From CAZGQY01 sp964528035 (GTDB lineage Bacteria > Pseudomonadota > Gammaproteobacteria > Methylococcales > UBA1147), in the NCBI GenBank assembly GCA_964528035.1, contig CAZGQY010000002.1, positions 1 through 64,000 of the forward strand: 64,000 bases of DNA. Reading direction: 5' to 3'. The notes beneath the pieces are model-generated. The model did not search any database, had not been told where the DNA came from, and saw only the letters and a list, made by a program, of their open reading frames with translations. Positions 1 through 8,435 of the stretch are shown here, one piece after another. The position numbers were made by a program, and so were the translations under genes. Position 1 is the stretch's first letter, and every line of letters begins with the position of its first letter.

Positions 1-366
1 AACCACCACGAATGAAATCCTCGTGTCAAGAAGTTTAGAACCGTTTCGCCGTGGGATGGTTCGTGCTTATTTTCAGCGATAGACTACTGACGATCACCCG
101 CATCGATCACAGTCACGACAGTCGTATCGAAATGATCCTTCTCGAAGTTCAACCGGACGTTATTGAAAGTGGACTAAAGTCATGCATACAGCCATGAGAC
201 AAAGATTCGGGTTGGGTCTTAGACGTCCCTTTTATCAATCTGCCAGTGAAGGTCAGATGAATATCGTCGATGCTATTCCAAGAATTGCTACAGCATGTTT
301 GTTTCTTGCTGCTCAATCCGGGTGGTTAAAAAATATCAGATACAAGTCCCAATGAGTTTAAAAGTA
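1..366. other. Upstream non-coding stretch
   Basis: I see no open frame with coding character on either strand and no recognisable RNA gene here. The stretch sits upstream of the first metal-efflux operon and may hold its distal regulatory sequence or decayed DNA from whatever lies to the left of the window. Confidence 0.4.
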
Positions 367-368
367 TC

Positions 369-377
369 TGCTATACT
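369..377 (+). promoter_or_regulatory. Candidate extended -10 promoter
   Basis: TGCTATACT is an extended -10 box (TGn followed by TATACT, one mismatch from TATAAT), ending about 21 bases before the ATG of the first small secreted protein. A convincing -35 box is not visible, so this would be an extended -10 promoter or one that needs an activator. It would drive the small protein and possibly the RND operon behind it. Confidence 0.35.
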
Positions 378-398
378 GTTTCACGCTAAAGACTCTGT

Positions 399-785
399 AT
401 GGACACTATGATAAGAAAAATTATCGCAATGCTATTAGTTCTTGCCATCGGGTTATTGCCAATAGCGAGCGCGTTTGCCGCTTGTGGAGGAGCTAAGCAT
501 ATCGAGATGAATGGTATGATGCCCGACTCAACTGGAATCGATTCCAATGCCGATGGTGCAATAACCCATAAAAGTAGAACAAATATTCAGGGTTCTTCTC
601 TTTCGGAAATGGAATGCCACTCCGGTGGAGATTGTGTTTTTCATTTGTGCGGGAGTTTTGGATTAACCGCTTCAAATCAATTCACCAGCCTCTTTCACAC
701 CAATATTCAATTTACTCTGTCTGATGCGAATCTTGAAGACAGGTTACTTTCTCCAGAATTAAGGCCCCCTATTATCACCCTCTGA
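399..785 (+). CDS. Small secreted protein ahead of Cus-type operon
   Basis: A 128-residue protein with an N-terminal signal peptide: the hydrophobic stretch LLVLAIGLLPIASAFA ends in a typical signal-peptidase site, so the mature part should be periplasmic. The mature part has scattered Met, His and Cys (HIEMNGMMPD, MECHSGGDC), which could bind metal. It ends in ELRPPI, a motif also found at the C-terminus of the small secreted protein at 15344-15691 (KYRPPI), which likewise precedes an RND efflux operon. Small periplasmic accessory proteins of this sort (CzcI- or CopL-like) are known beside heavy-metal pumps. I do not recognise a named family, so the metal role is inferred from context. An alternative ATG lies at 408. 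Confidence 0.6.
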   Translation: MDTMIRKIIAMLLVLAIGLLPIASAFAACGGAKHIEMNGMMPDSTGIDSNADGAITHKSRTNIQGSSLSEMECHSGGDCVFHLCGSFGLTASNQFTSLFHTNIQFTLSDANLEDRLLSPELRPPIITL

Positions 786-962
786 CAGAGGGTGTAAAAA
801 AGGCGTCATTCCTCGTTAATTCGGGGGAGGCCACGCCGATAGGTGAGTTTGTTCCGCCCGAACGTTCGTTCTGGCGCGGCCTAAATATATCCTCTATCCA
901 TATTTCTTTCCGAATTTCGTTCTCGAAAATCGGATTGATCCATTATAGGCAACGAGGGTGTA

Positions 963-2387
963 ATGACTCAAAAATATTTCTGTATTAACAAGGAAAACTG
1001 TTGTACTCGTAGGGTATGGGCGTTGTTATACAGTGATGGTTCTTCACAGGGTCTCGCAGGGAACACAAGACTTTCCCGCTATGCTCCTAAAATCGGAGTG
1101 TGGATCGCGTTTGTTAGTTTTCTTTTATTTTCATCCGAGGGCTGGACCGGTGGAAACGAAACTTCAAAGGAGGATTTATTGACACTGGACTCGGCGGTGG
1201 CGGGTGTTGTCGAGGATAACCCAAGTCTTGCTGAAATGAAGGCCCGCTCCCAGGCGATGGTGGCGATCCCCTCACAGGTGGGCACGCTGCCGGATCCGGA
1301 GGTCAGTTTCAATGCGTTGAATTTTCCTGTCGATACTTTCGATACGGGTCAGGAGCCCATGACCCAGCTACAGCTGGGTATCAGTCAGACTATTCCTTTT
1401 CCTGGAAAACTCGGCCTTAAGTCTGAGGCGGCGGAATATGAAGCCGAAGCCGCATTAAATGACGTCGACGAAACCCGCCTTCGGCTGATTCGTGATGTGA
1501 AAATCACTTGGTGGCAGTTATTCTACCTGGATCGGGCTTTGGAAATTGTCACGGCCAATCAGGAGCTGCTACGCCAGTTCGTGGAAATTGCCCAGACCAA
1601 ATATACCGTGGGCGAAGGACTGCAGCAAGATGTGTTGCTTGCGCAGCTCGAATTATCCCGATTCCTGGATCAGGAAATCCAGCTGATTGGAACCCGCCGC
1701 AATGAAATGGCAAGGATCAACGCGCTACTGGATCAGCCGGCGAACCGTACAGTTCAACTGCCTCAGAATATTGACAAACAACTATTGGATATTGTATCGG
1801 AACCCCGGCTATACAAAATCGCGGACTCTTCACGGCCCTTACTCACAAAGCAGCGAAACGATATTAAGGCCGCTGACGCGCGGGTGGATCTGGCGAAGAA
1901 GGATTATTATCCGGACTTTAAATTAGGTGCCTTCTATGGATTTCGCGATGGCAACAATCCGCCGCCAAGAACGGGCTCCCGGCCTGATTTTATGACATTG
2001 AAGCTGAGTATGAATCTACCCCTATTCATCGATAGCAAGCAGGCAAAAGCGGTAAATCAGCGTACTGCCGAACGACTTCAGCGGAAATACGCGCTGCAGG
2101 ACGAATGGGGCAAGGTTCGGGCACAAATTTCTACTGCCCTGGCCGATTATGAACGGGCCAGGGAGCAATTTGTACTCTTCAAAACAGGAATTATCCCACA
2201 GGCTCGGCAAACCGTGGCCTCCATGCTAGCCGGTTATCAGGTAAACAAAGTGGATTTTCTGAATTTAGTTCGCAGTCAGATCACCCTGTTTAATTATGAA
2301 ACTCGCTATTGGCTAGCAATGGCCGAGGCCAAGCAATCGTTGGCCAGATTGATAGCCGCTGTTGGCGAGGAGAAGGTTTATGAATAA
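963..2387 (+). CDS. cusC: Outer-membrane efflux protein, TolC/CusC family
   Basis: A 474-residue TolC-family channel protein, the outer-membrane duct of a tripartite metal efflux pump. The family signature is a duplicated helical region: ARSQAMVAIPSQVGTLPDPE, the LGISQTIPFPGKLGLKSEAA stretch typical of CusC/CzcC, and a second half with YYPDFKLGAFYGFRDG and the ADYERARE / YQVNKVDFLNL coiled-coil repeat. GAGGG before the ATG at 963 supports this start, although it leaves about 45 residues ahead of the hydrophobic secretion segment (IAFVSFLLF). That is unusually long, and the segment itself could be read from an internal GTG. Its frame overlaps the adaptor gene by 8 bases. The start MTQKYFC resembles MSAKYFC of the second channel gene at 16137. 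Confidence 0.9.
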   Translation: MTQKYFCINKENCCTRRVWALLYSDGSSQGLAGNTRLSRYAPKIGVWIAFVSFLLFSSEGWTGGNETSKEDLLTLDSAVAGVVEDNPSLAEMKARSQAMVAIPSQVGTLPDPEVSFNALNFPVDTFDTGQEPMTQLQLGISQTIPFPGKLGLKSEAAEYEAEAALNDVDETRLRLIRDVKITWWQLFYLDRALEIVTANQELLRQFVEIAQTKYTVGEGLQQDVLLAQLELSRFLDQEIQLIGTRRNEMARINALLDQPANRTVQLPQNIDKQLLDIVSEPRLYKIADSSRPLLTKQRNDIKAADARVDLAKKDYYPDFKLGAFYGFRDGNNPPPRTGSRPDFMTLKLSMNLPLFIDSKQAKAVNQRTAERLQRKYALQDEWGKVRAQISTALADYERAREQFVLFKTGIIPQARQTVASMLAGYQVNKVDFLNLVRSQITLFNYETRYWLAMAEAKQSLARLIAAVGEEKVYE

Positions 2388-3699
2388 GCAAATCCTGATA
2401 ACGGCCACGATAATGCTTACAATAGGAGTGGCTGCCGGGTATTGGCTGGCCGGTCGTTCATCAACCGATGATCTCCCGTTATCCAGTCAACAGACTCGAT
2501 CCGAAGACACCAAACCCAAGATTCTGTTCTACCGCAGCCCGATGAATCCTTCGGTCACCTCAAAAGTACCTGCGAAAGACGCGATGGGTATGGATTACGT
2601 TCCGGTGTACTCAGAGAAGGATGAAATCGCGACCGATGCACCTGCCGGCTCGGTAAAAATTGATCCGGTCACGGTGCAGAATATCGGCGTCCGTACGGCA
2701 ATGGCTCAAAAAGCCTCGTTATCGCACGTTATTCGTGCGGTGGGCCGGGTCGATTTCGATGAAGAGCGCTTGGCGCGTTTGCATCCGAAAACAGAAGGCT
2801 GGATTGAAAGGCTAAATGTTGATAAGACCGGGCAGTGGGTTAAAAAAGATACCGATCTGTTAAGTATTTACTCACCGCAATTGGTTGCCAGTCAACAGGA
2901 ATACCTGTTGGCCTTAAACAACCTCAAAGCGCTTGAGGCTAGCCCATTCAAAGATATACGCCGTGGAGCGGAAGAACTGGTTAAGAGCGGACTCCAGCGA
3001 TTGAAACTGTTAGACGTACCGGGGCATCAGATACGTGGGCTGGAAAAAACCCATTTCATTAAAAAGAGTCTGCATATTCATTCACCGGTATCCGGTATTG
3101 TGATGAAGATTGGATCCCGGGAAGGGCAATACGTCACCCCTTCCACCGAGTTGTATATGATTGCTGATTTATCTAGGGTTTGGGTCTACGCAGATATTTA
3201 CGAATACGAGCTGCCTTGGATACAAGTGGGCGATAGTGGTGAAATTCAACTGGCCGGTATACCGGGCAAAATATTTAAAGGCCGTCTGGATTATATTTAT
3301 CCCTACGCAGAGTCCAAGACGAGGACGGTTAAAGTCCGGCTGGTCTTCGATAATCCGGAGATGCTGCTCAAGCCTGATATGTTTGCCGAGGTCACAATTC
3401 ATGCTGGACGACAAATCGATGCTATCGTTATTCCCGCTGAAGCCATCGTACGTTCCGGTGCCCGTGAACAAGTCTTCGTGGTTCGAGGCTTGGGTAAATT
3501 CGAACCCCGCCCAGTGACACTGGGTCTTGCGTCAAATGGTCGTGTGCAGGTGTTAACGGGTCTTAGCGACGGAGAGGAAGTGGTAACCTCGGCTCAGTTT
3601 CTGATTGATTCGGAATCCAAATTACGGGAAGCCACGGCCAAGATGTTGGAAACATCAGAAAAAGCCAAAGCACAGTCTGGAGGAACCAGACATGATTAA
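2380..3699 (+). CDS. cusB: RND efflux periplasmic adaptor, CusB-like
   Basis: A 439-residue membrane-fusion protein linking the inner-membrane pump to the outer-membrane channel. The start at 2380 is chosen because AGGAGAAG lies just upstream and the protein then begins with a membrane anchor (ILITATIMLTIGVAAGYWLAG). Residues about 50-80 (YRSPMNPSV...DAMGMDYVPVY) form the heavy-metal-binding domain found at the N-terminus of many CusB proteins, with Met residues suited to Cu(I)/Ag(I). The rest is standard: a barrel-sandwich part with EGWIERL, an alpha-hairpin (SPQLVASQQEYLLAL), and a beta-barrel with RVWVYADIYEYELPWIQVG. It overlaps its channel and pump genes by 8 bases on each side, so the three are very likely translated together. 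Confidence 0.92.
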   Translation: MNKQILITATIMLTIGVAAGYWLAGRSSTDDLPLSSQQTRSEDTKPKILFYRSPMNPSVTSKVPAKDAMGMDYVPVYSEKDEIATDAPAGSVKIDPVTVQNIGVRTAMAQKASLSHVIRAVGRVDFDEERLARLHPKTEGWIERLNVDKTGQWVKKDTDLLSIYSPQLVASQQEYLLALNNLKALEASPFKDIRRGAEELVKSGLQRLKLLDVPGHQIRGLEKTHFIKKSLHIHSPVSGIVMKIGSREGQYVTPSTELYMIADLSRVWVYADIYEYELPWIQVGDSGEIQLAGIPGKIFKGRLDYIYPYAESKTRTVKVRLVFDNPEMLLKPDMFAEVTIHAGRQIDAIVIPAEAIVRSGAREQVFVVRGLGKFEPRPVTLGLASNGRVQVLTGLSDGEEVVTSAQFLIDSESKLREATAKMLETSEKAKAQSGGTRHD

Positions 3700-6600
3700 T
3701 GCACTGATTGATGCTTCGCTTAGAGACCGTTTCCTGGTTTTGCTGGCGACCATTTTCATCGCAATCGCGGGGCTATGGTCTTTTAAAAACATGCCATTGG
3801 ACGCGATCCCTGATTTGTCTGATGTTCAGGTCATTGTCTTCACTGAATATGCCGGGCAGGTACCGCAAGTGGTCGAAGACCAGGTCACCTATCCGTTAAC
3901 CACGGCCATGCTTGCAGTACCCAGGGCTAAAGTCGTACGTGGCTATTCCTTCTTCGGATTGTCCTTTGTTTATGTGATTTTCGAAGACGGTACCGATATC
4001 TACTGGGCACGCTCCAGAGTATTGGAATATCTAAATTATGTGAGCGGGCGGCTGCCAAAAGGGATCAGCCCAACCCTGGGGCCGGATGCCACCGGTGTCG
4101 GTTGGATTTTTGAATACGCACTGGTGGATAAAACCGGAAATCACGACTTGGCCCAATTGCGTTCCCTCCAGGACTGGTATCTGCGGTATCCCCTGCAAAC
4201 CGTACCGGGCGTTTCCGAAGTCGCTTCAGTCGGTGGTTACGTCAAGCAGTACCAGGTTGAGGTCGATCCCAATGCCTTATACGCCTACAACATACCCTTG
4301 TCGAAAGTAAAATACGCGATTCAACGATCGAATAATGATGTCGGCGGCCGATTGGTGGAAATGGCGGAAACCGAATATATGGTGCGAGGATTAGGCTATA
4401 TTCGTTCACTCGACGATCTGAAAGGCATCCCACTGGGCGTTGATGTTAACGGTACCCCAATTCGACTGCGGGACGTTGCCCAGGTTCATATCGGTCCCGA
4501 ATTGCGGCGCGGGGTCGCGGAACTGAATGGAGAAGGAGAGGTTGCCGGCGGTGTTGTGATCATGCGCTTTGGTGAAAATGCCCAGGCGACCATTCGCGGT
4601 GTCCGGGCAAAACTCAGAGAACTCGAAAGCGGACTGCCCGAAGGCGTTGAAATTATCCCGGTCTACGACCGCGGTGATCTCATCGAACGCGCCGTGGATA
4701 CCCTAAACGACGCATTGACTGCGGAACTCAATATTGTCAGTGTGATCGTCGCATTGTTTTTGCTGCATCTCCGCTCGTCTCTGGTAATTATTATCACTTT
4801 ACCGCTGGGCGTCCTGATGGCGTTTATCGTCATGAAATGGCAAGGCCTGAATGCCAATATTATGTCGCTCGGCGGCATCGCCATTGCGATTGGTGACATG
4901 GTGGATGGCGCCATAGTGATGGTTGAAAATGCCCACAAACACCTCGCCGAAGACGCTGCTAACAAAAAGACTGAATTGACTGAAGGTGAACGCTGGCAAG
5001 CGATCGGCAGAGCTTCACGGGAAGTTGGTTCCCCGTTGTTTTTCTCGTTGCTGATTATCACCGTATCCTTTATCCCAATCTTCACAATGGAGGCACAGGA
5101 AGGCCGCCTGTTCAGCCCGCTGGCTTTTACCAAATCCTACGCCATGGCTGCGGCAGCTATATTGACGGTCACGGTGGTACCGGTGTTGATGGGCTATTTC
5201 ATTCGCGGCAAGATTATCCCCGAACAAAAAAACCCCACCAACCGTTTTTTACACTATATCCATTCGCCGGTTCTGAAATTGGCGATGCGTTGGCGTAAGG
5301 TGACTTTACTACTTGCGATTTCGGTCATGGTAACGACTCTTTACCCCTTGTCCAGGATAGGCAGCGAGTTTATGCCTCCCTTGGATGAAGGCGATATTCT
5401 CTATATGCCAACGGTGTTTCCGGGTATCTCCATTACCAAGGCCAAAGAATTGCTGCAACAGACCGACAAAATTCTAAAGACCTTTCCGGAAGTCCATCAT
5501 GTGTTTGGCAAAGTGGGGCGAGCCGAAACGGCTACCGATCCGGCGCCGTTGTCAATGATGGAAACGACGGTACGGCTCAAGCCCAAGAAGGTATGGCCTG
5601 ATCCGGACAAAACCACCCAGGAGTTGATGGCTGAAATGGATAAGGCTATCCGCTTTCCCGGTTTGGCCAATGCCTGGACCATGCCGATCAAAACACGTAT
5701 CGACATGCTTTCAACCGGTATTAAAACACCCATTGGGATCAAGGTTTCCGGACCTGATCTTGTGGTATTGCAGAGAATTTCAGAGGATATTGAACAGGCC
5801 ATGAAGACCATACCGGAAACCTTATCGGCGTTCGGTGACCGGGCGGTCGGGGGCTACTATCTCGATTTTGACATCAACCGTGATGAGGCAGCCCGTTACG
5901 GGTTAACTATTGGTGATGTTCAGGATGTGATACAAAGCGCTATTGGTGGAATGAATGTCACCGAAACGGTGGAGGGACTGGAGCGTTATCCGGTCAATCT
6001 TCGCTATCCTCGCGAGCTTCGTGATAATCTGGAATCGCTTCGTCGGGTCTTGATTCCCACCCCTACTGGTGCACAGATCCCACTGGTACAAGTGGCGGAT
6101 CTGCAACTGCGCCGGGGACCGCCGTCCATCAAGAGCGAAGACGCCCGCCCCAATGCGTGGATCTATGTCGATATTACCACCTCCGACATCGGCGGTTATG
6201 TCGCCAAGGCGAAAAAAACCCTGGTAGATCGCGTTTCTATTCCGTCGGGCTATACCGTCACCTGGTCTGGCCAGTTCGAGTATATGGAGCGTGCGGCGCA
6301 GGGATTGCGCATTGTGGTTCCGATCACTCTATTGCTGATTTTTCTGCTGCTTTATTTCACTTTCCGCAATATTGTCGAGCCGTTCATTGTCCTGCTGACG
6401 ATTCCTTTTGGGCTCGTCGGCGGAATCTGGCTGGTTTATTGGTACGGATTCAATCTTTCGGTTGCCGTCTATGTCGGATTTATCGCGCTTGCCGGCACGG
6501 CGGCCGAAACTGGCGTCATGGTACTGAATTTTATCGATTTGGAAATCGCCAAAGTTCGGAAACTGAAGCATGGGCCATTGACTTCTCTGGAAATCAGGAA

Positions 6601-6832
6601 TGCGGTTGAAGCTGCAACCGCTTTGCGCGTACGCCCAGTGGCCATCACGGCTATTTCCACTATGGTGGGCTTGATCCCTATTATGTGGGCCACCGGTACC
6701 GGCGCCGATGTTACCCAACGCATTGCCGCACCGGTAATGGGTGGAATGCTGACAGTGCTGATGCTGAGTCTGCTGGTATTTCCGGTCATCTACAGCTTTG
6801 CGCTCCAATTTCTGGAAAGGCGGCGGACGTGA
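3692..6832 (+). CDS. cusA: Heavy-metal RND pump, CusA family
   Basis: A 1046-residue inner-membrane proton/metal antiporter of the HME-RND family. The start at 3692 follows GGAGGA and overlaps the adaptor stop. Family marks include PLDAIPDLSDVQVIVFTEY near the N-terminus, the charged transmembrane-4 segment GDMVDGAIVMVENAHK, and the C-terminal TGTGADVTQRIAAPVMGG. The three methionines that bind Cu(I)/Ag(I) in E. coli CusA appear to be kept in ILYMPT, PLSMMETT and RIDMLSTGIK, so I predict copper/silver export rather than zinc/cobalt. Length is normal for the family. No regulator or CusF-like chaperone gene is seen next to it. Confidence 0.93.
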   Translation: MINALIDASLRDRFLVLLATIFIAIAGLWSFKNMPLDAIPDLSDVQVIVFTEYAGQVPQVVEDQVTYPLTTAMLAVPRAKVVRGYSFFGLSFVYVIFEDGTDIYWARSRVLEYLNYVSGRLPKGISPTLGPDATGVGWIFEYALVDKTGNHDLAQLRSLQDWYLRYPLQTVPGVSEVASVGGYVKQYQVEVDPNALYAYNIPLSKVKYAIQRSNNDVGGRLVEMAETEYMVRGLGYIRSLDDLKGIPLGVDVNGTPIRLRDVAQVHIGPELRRGVAELNGEGEVAGGVVIMRFGENAQATIRGVRAKLRELESGLPEGVEIIPVYDRGDLIERAVDTLNDALTAELNIVSVIVALFLLHLRSSLVIIITLPLGVLMAFIVMKWQGLNANIMSLGGIAIAIGDMVDGAIVMVENAHKHLAEDAANKKTELTEGERWQAIGRASREVGSPLFFSLLIITVSFIPIFTMEAQEGRLFSPLAFTKSYAMAAAAILTVTVVPVLMGYFIRGKIIPEQKNPTNRFLHYIHSPVLKLAMRWRKVTLLLAISVMVTTLYPLSRIGSEFMPPLDEGDILYMPTVFPGISITKAKELLQQTDKILKTFPEVHHVFGKVGRAETATDPAPLSMMETTVRLKPKKVWPDPDKTTQELMAEMDKAIRFPGLANAWTMPIKTRIDMLSTGIKTPIGIKVSGPDLVVLQRISEDIEQAMKTIPETLSAFGDRAVGGYYLDFDINRDEAARYGLTIGDVQDVIQSAIGGMNVTETVEGLERYPVNLRYPRELRDNLESLRRVLIPTPTGAQIPLVQVADLQLRRGPPSIKSEDARPNAWIYVDITTSDIGGYVAKAKKTLVDRVSIPSGYTVTWSGQFEYMERAAQGLRIVVPITLLLIFLLLYFTFRNIVEPFIVLLTIPFGLVGGIWLVYWYGFNLSVAVYVGFIALAGTAAETGVMVLNFIDLEIAKVRKLKHGPLTSLEIRNAVEAATALRVRPVAITAISTMVGLIPIMWATGTGADVTQRIAAPVMGGMLTVLMLSLLVFPVIYSFALQFLERRRT

Positions 6833-7390
6833 GAGTGTAACAATGAACAATAGTCTTTCTGGTTGCCTAACCTTTAGAAGTTCAATCAGAGGAAAATTTT
6901 AGAGATTAATATACTATGCACAACGAAAACTTACATCTTTGGACCCATTCTCATTCGCGCTGAATCAATACAAGACAAACCCTCTTTTTCTGTAATCAAA
7001 GATTTCACTTAAATCGTGTTGGTCGGTAAGGTGACCTCTCGATTGGAACGTCTTATGTCTGTTTTTCAAGGCAAACTACCGCAATTTTTCAGCCCGGGCA
7101 GGGAGTGTGCCGGATGAATTCAATCTGGGGATAGGATTTGCCTTCTGATTCACCATTATAAGCGGTAATCTATTTTGTTATATTTAGCCTTCTATGAAAA
7201 AGCCGGTTTTAAAAACCGGCCTCACCATCCCTTTATTTGTGGTTTTGTATGCTCTCATTCGCGATCCTTTCCTACGAAACCGCAGTGAACAATGCGGGAT
7301 GAGTTTCGACGAGATTATGCAGACGGTTGTAGATTTAAGTAACCCTGCTCAACTTGTCGAGCCCTTTAGTCGAGCAATGTTTGCATCATT
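6833..7390. other. Intergenic stretch after first pump operon
   Basis: No convincing gene. One frame (7194-7412, 72 codons) is open, but it starts inside a GC-rich palindrome (GCCGGTTTT / AAAACCGGC, 7202-7220), has no clear ribosome site, and ends inside the 276-bp repeat. I therefore treat it as chance or as decayed sequence. The palindrome could terminate the efflux transcript, but no run of T follows it. Confidence 0.4.
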
Positions 7391-7666
7391 CGCTGCCAGC
7401 CAGGAAAAGTGAATACGAAGGCTGGTAGTCCCCGGGAGGCGTAGGTCATGTTGGATACCCGTCGTGCGGAGCGCCAGAGGGGATCCGAAATTACATCCGA
7501 AACGCCGTTCCGCCATTTGAGGCAGTCCTGGCGTAACGTTTATGAAGTACTATGTGGAGCCGTGACGAACGCAGGGCAGCCGGGGCTCAATGGTTGTCGC
7601 GTAGGCGAGTCGATTCTGGTTGACTCGGATGTCCCGCAATCTTTCACGAGGTAGCGACTCACTTAT
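7391..7666 (+). repeat. 276-bp dispersed repeat, copy 1
   Basis: By eye this stretch matches 14848-15123 with about six mismatches over 276 bases, same orientation, and matches 11208-11495 as an eroded inverted copy. It starts with CGCTGCC and ends with GAGGTAGCGACTC(A/G)CTTAT. Inside is a 68-codon frame (7448-7654) with GGGAGG at good distance before its ATG. The predicted peptide (MLDTRRAERQRGSE...) is not recognised, so it could be a small gene or just an open frame in a structured non-coding element. The left end contains short inverted arms (CCAGCC / GGCTGG). I cannot name the element; it brackets the accessory segment with copy 2. Confidence 0.85.
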
Positions 7667-7694
7667 CCGAGGGTCGCGGTACAGGATGATTTAA

Positions 7695-8015
7695 ATGAAA
7701 CTAAAGCGACTATACATCTTAGCTATTATGTTTTTAACCTTAGGCTCTTGCTCAATTCTCGCCGCTCCAAGTTGGTCGCCTTATGCCAATGTTGCTGAGA
7801 TTAGAATATCTAAGGGCAATCTGTATGTGCAACTATCGGGCAATATACTCAACACCTGCGCCAACTTTGCAGTAGTCAATATTAGCTCGGAAGGAGCTCC
7901 TCAAATGTTCGCCATGGTGATGGCTTCCTTTACGAGCGGCAAACAGATTGGCTTATACCTCTCTGATAGATGCGATCCAACCTATTACTCCTTGCTTGGA
8001 ACGAGAATCAGGTAG
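7695..8015 (+). CDS. Small secreted protein, paralogue A
   Basis: A 106-residue protein with a signal peptide (LYILAIMFLTLGSCSILAA; the SCS could instead be read as a weak lipobox). The mature domain of about 80 residues has two cysteines (NTCANF, DRCDPTYY) and ends TRIR. It aligns by eye with the mature part of the next gene: WSPYANVAEIRISKGNLYV here against WGPYEHLSVVEISNGHLYL there, and both end in a Cys-x-Thr/Ser-Tyr segment followed by G(T/I)RI. The two genes are 6 bases apart and form a tandem paralogous pair. Function unknown; export is predicted from the leader. Confidence 0.65.
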   Translation: MKLKRLYILAIMFLTLGSCSILAAPSWSPYANVAEIRISKGNLYVQLSGNILNTCANFAVVNISSEGAPQMFAMVMASFTSGKQIGLYLSDRCDPTYYSLLGTRIR

Positions 8016-8021
8016 GTAATA

Positions 8022-8435
8022 ATGAAGTCGCAGTGTGGATCGATGGTAGCTCGTTGGGCTTATATTGTATTGACGGTTCTTTCCCTGCATCTCGTCACAC
8101 GATCTGCGCTTGCAGAAAAGACGATCGAGCAACCGACTTCAGTATCAGCACCAGCCCAAACCACTAAAGATGCGACCGAAAGCTGGGGTCCATACGAACA
8201 TTTGAGCGTCGTTGAAATATCCAATGGCCACTTATATTTGAAATCACCTTCTTATACTGTTTGTAGCGCCGGAGGCTTTCTGGCACTAGACATGACTTCA
8301 GGCACGGAATGGATAGAGTATTACACTGCGGCTATGATGGCCAACGCCAAAAACAAGAGAGTTAGCCTGCGTATTAATAGCTGCAATAATTCGACCTACG
8401 TGCCAGCGATTGGTATTCGTTTGAACGGGCAGTGA
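8022..8435 (+). CDS. Small secreted protein, paralogue B
   Basis: A 137-residue protein with a signal peptide (a hydrophobic stretch ending near TRSALAEK), a short Thr/Ser/Pro linker, then the same approximately 80-residue two-cysteine domain as the gene before it (YTVCSAGG, NSCNNSTY). The two cysteines probably form a disulfide in the periplasm or outside the cell. Its TGA overlaps the ATG of the following beta-helix gene (TGATG at 8433-8437), so the three genes look like one operon of exported proteins. No known function; the pattern of small secreted paralogues followed by a beta-helix protein hints at a cell-surface or cell-cell role, which is only inference. Confidence 0.65.
   Translation: MKSQCGSMVARWAYIVLTVLSLHLVTRSALAEKTIEQPTSVSAPAQTTKDATESWGPYEHLSVVEISNGHLYLKSPSYTVCSAGGFLALDMTSGTEWIEYYTAAMMANAKNKRVSLRINSCNNSTYVPAIGIRLNGQ

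Noticed and set aside
4663..5133. Long antisense frames within the RND pump genes
   Set aside because: They mirror the coding strand of conserved pump genes and have no family character of their own.
7194..7412. 72-codon open frame before the first 276-bp repeat
   Set aside because: Starts in a palindrome, has no clear ribosome site, ends inside the repeat and resembles nothing known.
7391..7666. 276-bp repeat as the end of a group II intron or known IS
   Set aside because: No domain V-like hairpin, intron boundary, terminal inverted repeats of a known IS or transposase frame could be seen.
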